A DNA stretch of 5,227 nucleotides from UBA2144 sp964506185 (GTDB lineage Bacteria; Patescibacteriota; Gracilibacteria; Peribacterales; Peribacteraceae): contig CAZDKL010000039.1 in the NCBI GenBank assembly GCA_964506185.1, positions 1 to 5,227 on the forward strand, given 5' to 3'. How positions within the stretch are numbered: the first letter of the stretch is position 1; each line of letters begins with the position of its first letter. The translations under genes were made by a program, and so were the position numbers. Shown here in pieces: positions 1 to 5,227 of this stretch. The notes under the pieces were generated by a model. That model had not been told where the DNA came from. It made no database searches and worked only from the letters and a program-made list of their open reading frames with translations.

Positions 1-38
1 CTTAATTTGTCATATTGCAAGAGAATTTGACGTTAAAG

Positions 39-80
39 CCCCCTCTCCTGGCAGGCAAGTGGAGTGTGGAGGAGAGGGGG
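39..80. repeat. Inverted repeat, C-rich/G-rich hairpin 1
   Basis: Arms CCCCCTCTCCT (39-49) and AGGAGAGGGGG (70-80) are perfect 11-bp reverse complements around a 20-nt loop. The right arm and the following bases (71-93) resemble 113-137, next to the second palindrome, as direct copies with a few changes. So 39-138 looks like two diverged units of one repeat. This style of sequence is a familiar dispersed intergenic repeat in many bacterial genomes. That it is dispersed in this genome is inference, since only one locus is visible. Confidence 0.75.
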
Positions 81-98
81 TTTGGGGGTGAGGTCGGT

Positions 99-122
99 CC
101 CCCTCTCCCTAGGGAGAGGGGG
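99..122. repeat. 24-bp perfect palindrome, hairpin 2
   Basis: CCCCCTCTCCCT (99-110) and AGGGAGAGGGGG (111-122) form a perfect 24-bp palindrome with no spacer. The next bases outwards (T98, G123) do not pair. Its arms share the core CCCCCTCTCC / GGAGAGGGGG with the hairpin at 39-80, so both belong to the same repeat family. No T-tract follows the hairpin on the plus strand, so it is not a standard intrinsic terminator. Confidence 0.85.
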
Positions 123-138
123 GTCTGGGGGAAGAGGG
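112..138 (+). other. Canonical G-quadruplex motif
   Basis: Four G-tracts lie within 27 bases on the plus strand: 112-114 (3 G), 118-123 (6 G), 127-131 (5 G) and 136-138 (3 G). The loops are AGA, TCT and AAGA. This meets the usual G3+/N1-7 definition. The first two tracts also form the right arm of the 99-122 palindrome, so quadruplex and hairpin would be mutually exclusive. Further G5 tracts at 76-80 and 84-88 lie just upstream. Any function is unknown. Confidence 0.55.
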
Positions 139-196
139 ATAAATTGCAATTCTTGAATTTAATATACCCCACCACATTTCTCAATTTCCATAACCC

Positions 197-243
197 CCTG
201 TTCCGCTTTGGAGCGGAACCGGAAAGAGCCCTAGTTCAACAGG
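197..243 (+). other. Leader stem-loop with competing pairing
   Basis: GTTCCGCT (200-207) and AGCGGAAC (212-219) form a perfect 8-bp stem with the tetraloop TTGG. CCTGTT (197-202) is also the exact complement of AACAGG (238-243). The two pairings share bases 200-202, so either an outer stem partly displaces the inner one or CCT/AGG closes a multi-part structure. I do not recognise a known riboswitch class. Confidence 0.45.
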
Positions 244-270
244 AAAAGTGGAGGTACCCAAAAGTTTTTT

Positions 271-293
271 TTGAGAAGGGGTTACATTCTCAA
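271..293 (+). other. Leader stem-loop
   Basis: TTGAGAA (271-277) pairs perfectly with TTCTCAA (287-293) around the 9-nt loop GGGGTTACA. It follows a T run (265-270, continuing into 271-272) and lies between the hairpin at 197-243 and the terminator-like hairpin at 317-340. The stem is A/T-rich and weak by itself, so its relevance is uncertain. Confidence 0.35.
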
Positions 294-316
294 GTCAATC
301 GGAGTTACATCATCCC

Positions 317-340
317 CCTCCCCAGAGCGGGGAGGTTTTT
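317..340 (+). terminator. Intrinsic terminator-like hairpin just before the start codon
   Basis: CCTCCCC (317-323) pairs perfectly with GGGGAGG (329-335) around the loop AGAGC, and TTTTT (336-340) follows immediately. A 7-bp G+C-rich stem plus T-tract is the classic intrinsic terminator form. It ends 21 bases before ATG 362 and no gene lies upstream in the window for it to terminate. It may end a transcript from further upstream or attenuate transcription into the large gene. The only strong purine-rich ribosome-binding-like sequence nearby, GGGGAGG, is buried in the stem's right arm and is too far (26 nt) from the ATG. Confidence 0.55.
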
Positions 341-361
341 GATTAATTCCCATTTCATAAC

Positions 362-3300
362 ATGCCTGATAGAAGAAAACTTCATAACAATACTTTTTCC
401 CCTCGAGTTGAACCTCTGGAGGAAAGAACCCTTCTGAGCGTCAATCCCCTTCTCGACCAAAACGCATCCGAGGTTGCTAATGTTCTTTACACAGATAGCT
501 TCGATAACGGTGTGGAGATCGGAGCCTTTTGGAACGGAGCAAATGCGAATGTCACTGATGGCAATCTGGTGATAAGCAATGGAACAGTATTCGCGAGTAA
601 ACCGGAACAGGATCTAACTCCTTCTGCAGAGAGTCCTGTAAAAATCGAAGCTGACCTGAGGCTTGATGGCAACGGAGTAAGAATCGTTACCAGATATGAC
701 GGAAATTATTTGGGAGACGGTGAATACAAGAATGGGATGGCGTTTATTATTGAATACAACAGCGCCGGAATTTATTTGTATGACGAAGACGGCAACACAA
801 GACTCTTTGACGAGAACGGAGCAAGGTCATACACATCGATTCCAAAATTGAGCACTGACCAAACTTACGCAGTTCAGGTAATTGATACCGGCACTTATGC
901 CAGCCTGAAGATCATGGACGGAGATCAGGAGATTGTCTGCGTCGACGGAGCTGTAAAAGAAGAACCGGCCGGAGGAAGAGTCGCAATGGAAAAGTTCGGA
1001 TCAGGTTCAATCTTTATTGACTCAATGGAAGTTTCTCATGGCACTAAGAAGATTCAAGTTGATCCCGAACCCGAACCCGCACCCGAGAATAATGAACCGC
1101 AAATTGTAATTTTAGATCCTCCCCAATCACCCAAAGTGGATACGCAAGCAATTCTGGATAAGGCAGAAAACTTAGATACAGAGCGAAATACAGTCGAAGA
1201 ATCTGTTAATCAGACAAAATCAGAAATTGAGGCATTGGAAGCTCTGCTTGCAAAGAAGAAGGCAGAGCTGGTTGAACTTGAAGCCGAACTAACCGTGGCA
1301 CAGGAGGATTTGCGGGAAGCAGTCCCCTATTCCAGAATGTTTGTGGCCGAAGATATAACTGGGGCTGACGGGAACTCAGCTGACGTAAGATTCTCGACTG
1401 ATTTCGATGCCGTTACATTTGTAATGGAAGACGGAACGAACAGAGTTGAACAGACTTTTGAGCATGTTGGAGGTGAAGCTGATAAGGCAGTGACAATTAA
1501 ACTTCCAAAGGAGCTTGTGGGAGTAAATGCAAAAGAACCTGGCAAGAGTCAATATCTGAAAATGCTTGATCCTGATGGAAACGTACTTGATCAGGTTTGG
1601 ATTCGAAAAGGAAAAGTTGATGCACCGCAAAATGATTGGAGTGAGTTGGAAACCGGGTTACTTGAAGAACACCCCGTCATACCCGACGTACAGATCGCTG
1701 CAATAAACGGGACGGCAATTGTCGCAGCAACTTCGACTCCTTTTGATGACATTCGTTTGGAAGTTGATGGAGGAGGAATAATGTCAGACAGAGTAATTGA
1801 ACGCGAAGGAGGTACGGAACTTGTGATGGCTCAAATGTTCTTTGACGGATCTAATGTTCCAGGAACATATGAAGTAGACCTGAAGAATTCGAAGGAAATA
1901 ACCTTGGACACTCTTTCAATCAACTGGGATGGCGAGGAGATTTCGTTGACTGACGTCGGCGACAGGTGGAGCCCCGAGCCTCAGATAGTCGGAATGATGG
2001 CGCGCGGAAATGAAACAGTTAATGAGCTAGCATATTCAGTTCAGGCGTCTAAGAGAACTGTGGATGTTTTTGCCAATCAGACTGAACTTAAATCTACTAA
2101 TGTTGATGGATATCCCCAATTCAGAGAATATCAGGAATCTGAGCTTTACAGGCTTTCTAAATTCAGCATGGACCGTGAAGCCCTCGATGAAGCCTATTAC
2201 CAAAAGCGTCCGGAAATGAGAAATGTCACAGACGACCAATCACGCAGGATGAGAGGTGATGCAATGCAATCCAACTGGGAAAATCTGGAAGTTTACAAAG
2301 GGGCGGTTGGAAGAATCTTGAAGTTTGCAGTCGATGTCTACTTCGATTCGCAACGCGGAGGCAATCAACAGGAAGCAATAGCACGAGTGGAAAATGAAAT
2401 TGCAATCTGGGGAGGTGTAAGGAAGATTTGTGAACTCAAGATTGAAACCGGAATTGAATTACCAACGGTTGATGAAGCTATGGCGGAGGCACTAAGAATT
2501 TACGAGCAGAACATTGGAACGTTCTACGTGCTTCAGGAAATGAGCAATCGCCAACATCATAAGCAGGAGTACCAAGCACTCAGTCGTTACTGGCAGATAG
2601 TTCATGCCGGACAACCGGACGGACCCGCGACTCTGATTGCAAACGATTCCGGTTCACTTTACGCTTCAGCCAGCAACACTTATGACACAAATGCTACTAA
2701 CATCAACACAAAATCTGAGACCATCCCGAGGCGTGTTGCGAGAGTAAATCGCAGGATTGCAGAGATGGAAAGACAAGCTGATTCAGGTGGTTACGTTGAC
2801 CCAAGATTCCAACAATGGAGAGAAGTGCGGGACACTCCAAACGTTCAACGTGAAAGATGGCAGGAAGAAATTGATCAGGTGTTTTCACTTGTTGCAGAAG
2901 ATGCGGGTCAGACTGATGTGACTAACGCAATGCTGGTCGAAGAAGATCCACTTCGCCCTAGTGTTGCATGGGCGGAGGAACAAGTGGCTGACCTGGGCGC
3001 GGTTGTTGATGTTGCAGTGGAAGGAATAAGAATGGAGGAACAGTTGAGGTTTGGAGAGAAGTTGGCAATGGCAATAGAAATAAATCCACAATGGCTGGAT
3101 CCAGATTTCGGTAAGGAAAACACAGAGAATGAGGAAGAATTACTTAGCTATATTGTATCTAGACCATTTGGTATAGACGTATTTCATTCACATAACTTTA
3201 TAGTCACTGACGCGAAATTCCTTGGTGATCCAAATGCAACGATATACACATTTGCGAAAAATGAATCTGGCAATCTAGGTCGAGTCTTTGACAAAGTACA

Positions 3301-3607
3301 CAAAAGGGATCGAACAGCATGGGAATCTTTGACCGATAAACCTATTAGAGATGACAGTCTGAGAATATATCATTCGAAGATACCTGCAAATAATGAACTG
3401 GTGAGAACACTAGCACTCACCTTACTTGAAGACCTTGATTATGATCTGACTGGCCCAAACTGTAACAGTGCCGCACAGGCTATAGCAAATGTCGCAGCCA
3501 AAGCATCATTAGTGCCACCAAGCATGCCATCCAGATTTCCATGGGGCCATGAAGATTTCGATTTAATAGATTTTGGTGATAGAATTGGCGGAAATCCCTC
3601 TAACTGA
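362..3607 (+). CDS. LEPR-XLL-type secreted modular protein with C-terminal cysteine-hydrolase-like (toxin-like) domain
   Basis: A 1081-residue protein of no recognised named family. Residues 14-27 contain the LEPR-XLL-like motif (VEPLEERTLLS), which in planctomycete surface proteins sits where a signal peptide would be expected; export is inferred from it. Residues about 43-226 look like a LamG/DUF1080-type beta-sandwich, with short repeating strand patterns such as GIYLYDEDGN. A DPEPEPAPE linker (234-242) leads to a coiled coil (about 262-318). Two beta-rich segments follow (about 323-418 and 440-535), then a mostly helical, charged region (about 550-925). The C-terminal 155 residues carry HSHNFIVTD (942-950) and GPNCNSAAQ (1031-1039), read here as a circularly permuted papain/NlpC-P60-like catalytic pair. 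No dockerin, PEP-CTERM or C-terminal membrane anchor is visible. ATG 362 is the only ATG after the in-frame stop at 344-346, and it has no Shine-Dalgarno. A small membrane-protein gene starts 14 bp downstream, consistent with an operon. Coding is certain; the enzyme assignment is moderate and the toxin role is inference. Confidence 0.9.
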   Translation: MPDRRKLHNNTFSPRVEPLEERTLLSVNPLLDQNASEVANVLYTDSFDNGVEIGAFWNGANANVTDGNLVISNGTVFASKPEQDLTPSAESPVKIEADLRLDGNGVRIVTRYDGNYLGDGEYKNGMAFIIEYNSAGIYLYDEDGNTRLFDENGARSYTSIPKLSTDQTYAVQVIDTGTYASLKIMDGDQEIVCVDGAVKEEPAGGRVAMEKFGSGSIFIDSMEVSHGTKKIQVDPEPEPAPENNEPQIVILDPPQSPKVDTQAILDKAENLDTERNTVEESVNQTKSEIEALEALLAKKKAELVELEAELTVAQEDLREAVPYSRMFVAEDITGADGNSADVRFSTDFDAVTFVMEDGTNRVEQTFEHVGGEADKAVTIKLPKELVGVNAKEPGKSQYLKMLDPDGNVLDQVWIRKGKVDAPQNDWSELETGLLEEHPVIPDVQIAAINGTAIVAATSTPFDDIRLEVDGGGIMSDRVIEREGGTELVMAQMFFDGSNVPGTYEVDLKNSKEITLDTLSINWDGEEISLTDVGDRWSPEPQIVGMMARGNETVNELAYSVQASKRTVDVFANQTELKSTNVDGYPQFREYQESELYRLSKFSMDREALDEAYYQKRPEMRNVTDDQSRRMRGDAMQSNWENLEVYKGAVGRILKFAVDVYFDSQRGGNQQEAIARVENEIAIWGGVRKICELKIETGIELPTVDEAMAEALRIYEQNIGTFYVLQEMSNRQHHKQEYQALSRYWQIVHAGQPDGPATLIANDSGSLYASASNTYDTNATNINTKSETIPRRVARVNRRIAEMERQADSGGYVDPRFQQWREVRDTPNVQRERWQEEIDQVFSLVAEDAGQTDVTNAMLVEEDPLRPSVAWAEEQVADLGAVVDVAVEGIRMEEQLRFGEKLAMAIEINPQWLDPDFGKENTENEEELLSYIVSRPFGIDVFHSHNFIVTDAKFLGDPNATIYTFAKNESGNLGRVFDKVHKRDRTAWESLTDKPIRDDSLRIYHSKIPANNELVRTLALTLLEDLDYDLTGPNCNSAAQAIANVAAKASLVPPSMPSRFPWGHEDFDLIDFGDRIGGNPSN
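3140..3604 (+). other. C-terminal domain: permuted papain/NlpC-P60-like candidate effector
   Basis: This is a domain within the large protein, residues about 927-1081. Seen directly: a strand-like HSHNFIVTD with H942 and H944, a second strand (ATIYTFAKN, 959-967), a helix (NELVRTLALTLLED, 1011-1024), then Y1027 and GPNCNS with C1034 at the start of a helix. In permuted papain-like folds (LRAT, permuted NlpC/P60) the catalytic His comes in an early strand and the Cys, often after Asn, comes late at a helix start; this order matches. Polymorphic toxin tails with an H-[ST]-F-I/V strand and an N-[SC]-N-S helix start are of this general type. Which His is catalytic and the substrate are unknown. 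Alternatives are an inactive adhesion or processing domain. Confidence 0.45.
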
Positions 3608-3621
3608 TTTACAACTCAATT

Positions 3622-4005
3622 ATGAAATCTAAACTCTTATTACATCGATTAGCTAGATTCGTTGTTTGTATTATCATTTCCTTCATTGTCTGTTTATTCT
3701 TCACAGCTCTTATTGGCATTATTCAGTCATCTATTATTTATAGTTCACTTCCAGAACTCTCCATGGACAATGAAATGCTAATGAGCATAATACTTTTATC
3801 ATCACTGGTACCAGCGCCTCTTGGCATTACAGTTATCATTGCGCTTGCTTACTTGGCAATTATTAAACGACATTGGAAGATTTTTGACAGAACATCTTCA
3901 GCAATTAAGTTGGGGGTAATTATTGGATTAGTCTCTACTATTCTCCTTTATCCCCTGCACAAAACACTATTTCCAATGGGTATATATCTGACGCCATTTC
4001 ACTAG
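3622..4005 (+). CDS. Small three-helix membrane protein, candidate immunity protein
   Basis: 127 residues, not a family I recognise. Hydrophobic segments at about 13-35, 55-81 and 95-112 predict three membrane helices. The basic N-terminus (K2, K4, H8, R9, R12) and the basic loop after the second helix (KRHWK, 82-86) suggest, by the positive-inside rule, a cytoplasmic N-terminus and a cytoplasmic second loop. The gene starts 14 bp after the stop of the large gene on the same strand, so the two are probably co-transcribed. There is no visible Shine-Dalgarno before ATG 3622. It is A/T-rich (about 32-37% G+C in the parts I counted), like the 3' end of the preceding gene. A tiny multi-pass membrane protein directly behind a toxin-like C-terminal domain is typical of immunity proteins that protect the envelope; that role is inference from position. 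It could instead be an unrelated small membrane protein. Confidence 0.75.
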   Translation: MKSKLLLHRLARFVVCIIISFIVCLFFTALIGIIQSSIIYSSLPELSMDNEMLMSIILLSSLVPAPLGITVIIALAYLAIIKRHWKIFDRTSSAIKLGVIIGLVSTILLYPLHKTLFPMGIYLTPFH

Positions 4006-4034
4006 GCTCTTCGCCTACGCCTCCCCCTACTTAG

Positions 4035-4193
4035 GAGAACTGCCTTAAGTATTTTGGTGGAGCTTATCAGTTGAAAGTCGAACCCCACATGGGCATCTTA
4101 GCATACATTGAAAAACTGCCTGAATTGGCGAGGAGGTTGGAAATGCTTGATTTTGGGTTAAAGGAGAAGAAGGAACTTTGTTATGTAATGTAA
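4035..4193 (+). pseudogene. Short coding-like fragment, possible gene remnant
   Basis: An open frame runs from just after TAG 4032-4034 to TAA 4191-4193. From ATG 4089 it would encode 34 residues (MGILAYIEKLPELARRLEML... ending CYVM). The upstream in-frame part reads KYFGGAYQLKVEPH without a start. The peptide has natural-looking composition, with an amphipathic Leu/Glu/Arg helix and a Lys-rich tail. It could be the C-terminal stub of a lost gene, for example one displaced by recombination next to the toxin-like module. I cannot name a parent family, and an open frame of this length can arise by chance. The rest of the convergent intergenic space (4006-4202) shows only a 5-bp TAGGC/GCCTA stem over the stop codon of the membrane-protein gene, with no T-tract. 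Confidence 0.25.
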
Positions 4194-4202
4194 GAAATTG
4201 CT

Positions 4203-5084
4203 TTATGCAGAAAGAACATCATCACATTTGTTTCTAGCAGCTTTGTTGTTTGTCTCAATAGATTTCAGTGACGACAACACTTTTCTAAAATGCACTCGAT
4301 ATGCATCGTTGTATGCATATCTGCTAAAACCCTTGAAGCCACTTGGAAACACCATGAAATCTTCACGCATATCTAACGATGGTTCTCCAGGAATTTTATC
4401 GTGTGGATGACACATCTTGTTCCATTTTGCTACTTCCTGCTCTGACGATGGTAAAAAACCGTTTTTAAGACACCAAATGCCAACTTGAGGTTGAGAAAAT
4501 GTTATATCAATTTGCATCTCCTCATCTTTAATATTTGCATATTGCTTAATAAATGTTTGTGCACAATCAATAATGATACTACTGACTCCCAAATTATTAT
4601 CTCCACCACCCTTATACTCATCGCCCACCTGCCTGTCGTAAATTATCCATTGAGTCCAATTTGAAATTCTTGGACGTACGAGTGTAAGACTAGCAATGCA
4701 ATCACCATTTTCTTCGATCTGAAAATTAATTAGTTCTTCATTATCTGGTTTTAAGATTCTTGCATTAATTATCAAGATTCGATTATCACCGAGGCTTTCT
4801 TCCAAATTAAAAATGCAACCCTCTTTGTTAGTTGATTCTGATATATTCGCCCAGACTTCCGCATGTTGCGTCTGTGCTTTCATAGCAACTTCAAGAGCTA
4901 TTGCACGATTGTTTTCAGAAAGCAATTTTGTAGGGCTTTTTTGCTTCTGAATCTGCCTTATGGCTTCCATTTCATCTGCATTTTTGTACTCTGCTAAAAC
5001 ATCCATGAAACGAGGGATTTCTTGATCGCCAAAATCTTCTAATATCTCTGTCATACTTTCTTGGTATTGTACCACATTTAGCAC
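4203..5084 (-). CDS. Hypothetical protein, possibly GNAT-fold-like
   Basis: A 293-residue soluble protein I do not confidently recognise. The N-terminal 100 residues are mainly helical and charged (for example KNADEMEAIRQIQKQKS, 34-50). Residues about 101-265 alternate strands and helices. A glycine-rich turn (YKGGGDNNLG, 157-166) leads into a helix (SSIIIDCAQTFIKQ), followed by a strand and then QPQVGIWCLKNGFLP (198-212). The last segment resembles the acetyltransferase motif around 'lYeklGF' in GNAT enzymes, and the glycine turn may stand in for their acetyl-CoA-binding loop. The spacing is atypical, so activity is uncertain. The longest start is GTG 5084; ATG 5054 (residue 11) is an alternative, and neither has a clear Shine-Dalgarno. 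An upstream in-frame TAG limits the frame. The gene is convergent with the membrane-protein gene and similarly A/T-rich (37% G+C in 4801-4860). No signal peptide or membrane helix is evident. Confidence 0.8.
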   Translation of the reverse strand: MLNVVQYQESMTEILEDFGDQEIPRFMDVLAEYKNADEMEAIRQIQKQKSPTKLLSENNRAIALEVAMKAQTQHAEVWANISESTNKEGCIFNLEESLGDNRILIINARILKPDNEELINFQIEENGDCIASLTLVRPRISNWTQWIIYDRQVGDEYKGGGDNNLGVSSIIIDCAQTFIKQYANIKDEEMQIDITFSQPQVGIWCLKNGFLPSSEQEVAKWNKMCHPHDKIPGEPSLDMREDFMVFPSGFKGFSRYAYNDAYRVHFRKVLSSLKSIETNNKAARNKCDDVLSA

Positions 5085-5132
5085 AATATTTGCTATATAG
5101 ACCCTCTAAGAAAATTAGAAGTTCGACCATCC

Positions 5133-5192
5133 GCTTTAGCATTGATTTATATGGCTTGTATTAGCCAAATTTCTTTATGGTGGAGCTAAAGC
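5133..5192. repeat. Nested inverted repeats upstream of the minus-strand gene
   Basis: GCTTTAGC (5133-5140) is the exact reverse complement of GCTAAAGC (5185-5192). Inside them TGGCT (5152-5156) pairs with AGCCA (5163-5167) over a 6-nt loop. They lie 49-108 bp upstream of the GTG start of the minus-strand gene, where promoter or operator elements could be. The stems are short and A/T-rich, no -35/-10 pair with good spacing is evident, and the window ends soon after. A regulatory role is only a possibility. Confidence 0.3.
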
Positions 5193-5227
5193 ATGGTTTT
5201 CCGAACTGGTGCTATCATATAGATCTA

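Larger units (their letters stand above)
1..361. other. Non-coding region upstream of the large gene
   Basis: I see no credible gene here. Open frames cross the region on both strands, but their peptides are simply translations of the C-rich/G-rich repeats. What it does hold is a pair of inverted repeats with strong strand asymmetry (39-138), then an A/T-rich stretch (139-195), then a leader with three hairpins (197-243, 271-293, 317-340). I found no well-spaced -35/-10 pair. The in-frame stop TAA at 344-346 limits the start of the downstream gene to ATG 362. Confidence 0.7.

Noticed and set aside
27..55. TTGACG (27-32) as a -35 promoter box
   Set aside because: At normal spacing the -10 position falls in GGCAGG, inside the repeat, with no resemblance to TATAAT.
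144..168. TTGCAA (144-149) with TATACC (163-168) as a promoter
   Set aside because: The spacer is only 13 bp and both boxes are imperfect, so this cannot be supported.
2..437. Open frames on both strands through the G-rich/C-rich repeats and leader (minus 2-184, plus 15-437)
   Set aside because: The translations are low-complexity readings of the repeats (Pro/Leu/Gly/Arg-rich), lack a ribosome-binding site, and the plus frame overlaps the well-supported start of the large gene.
487..3123. Minus-strand and alternative-frame open frames inside the large gene
   Set aside because: They are short, have Ser/Cys/Leu-rich composition typical of antisense shadows, and lie inside a continuous 1081-codon gene with clear domain structure.
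4003..4017. TAGGC/GCCTA stem over the stop codon of the membrane-protein gene as its terminator
   Set aside because: The stem is only 5 bp and is followed by a C-rich stretch rather than a T-tract.
4198..4410. Plus-strand open frame of 70 codons opposite the 3' end of the minus-strand gene
   Set aside because: It lies almost entirely antisense to the longer, better-supported gene and has no ribosome-binding site or recognisable motif.
4055..5187. Shared 10-mer TGGTGGAGCT at 4055-4064 and 5178-5187 as flanking direct repeats of a mobile element
   Set aside because: A 10-base match is expected by chance in a window of this size, and the flanking bases do not extend the similarity. No transposase or terminal inverted repeats lie between.
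1..5227. CRISPR array, tRNA or rRNA
   Set aside because: No regularly spaced repeats, tRNA cloverleaf or rRNA-like conserved segments were seen on either strand.

Overview
The window looks like chromosomal DNA from a planctomycete-type bacterium; an anammox-like relative is possible but not shown. The main clue is the N-terminus of the large secreted-type protein. It carries a variant of the LEPR-XLL motif (here LEERTLLS, residues 19-26), which is common near the start of long surface or secreted proteins in Planctomycetes and a few related phyla. Local G+C ranges from about 32% to about 63%, and start codons lack obvious Shine-Dalgarno sequences. No organism name can be assigned from the sequence alone.

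Layout. Positions 1-361 hold no convincing gene. They contain two C-rich/G-rich inverted repeats (39-80 and 99-122) of a low-complexity, dispersed-repeat type. These are followed by a leader with several hairpins, the last of which (317-340) is a textbook intrinsic-terminator shape ending 21 bp before the start codon of the large gene. Positions 362-3607 encode a 1081-residue modular protein. In order it has the LEPR-XLL-like N-terminus, a beta-sandwich (LamG/DUF1080-like) domain, a Pro-Glu linker, a coiled coil, two beta-rich segments, a long helical region, and a C-terminal domain with a His...Asn-Cys-Asn-Ser arrangement like circularly permuted papain/NlpC-P60 enzymes. Fourteen bases later, 3622-4005 encodes a 127-residue protein with three predicted membrane helices. 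A short coding-like fragment follows (4035-4193). Positions 5084-4203 on the minus strand encode a 293-residue protein, possibly a divergent GNAT-fold protein, that converges on the membrane-protein gene. The final 143 bp are the upstream region of that gene and contain nested inverted repeats.

How it may work together (inference). A long secreted trunk ending in a small cysteine-hydrolase-like domain, followed at once by a tiny multi-pass membrane protein, is the layout of a polymorphic toxin with its immunity protein. G+C drops from about 60% (2941-3000) to about 36% (3121-3300) at the boundary of the C-terminal domain, and the sampled parts of the two downstream genes are also low. This suggests that the toxin-like tail and its neighbours are an exchangeable module joined to a resident carrier. 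An LEPR-XLL-type carrier for such a toxin is the most novel idea in the window and remains a hypothesis.
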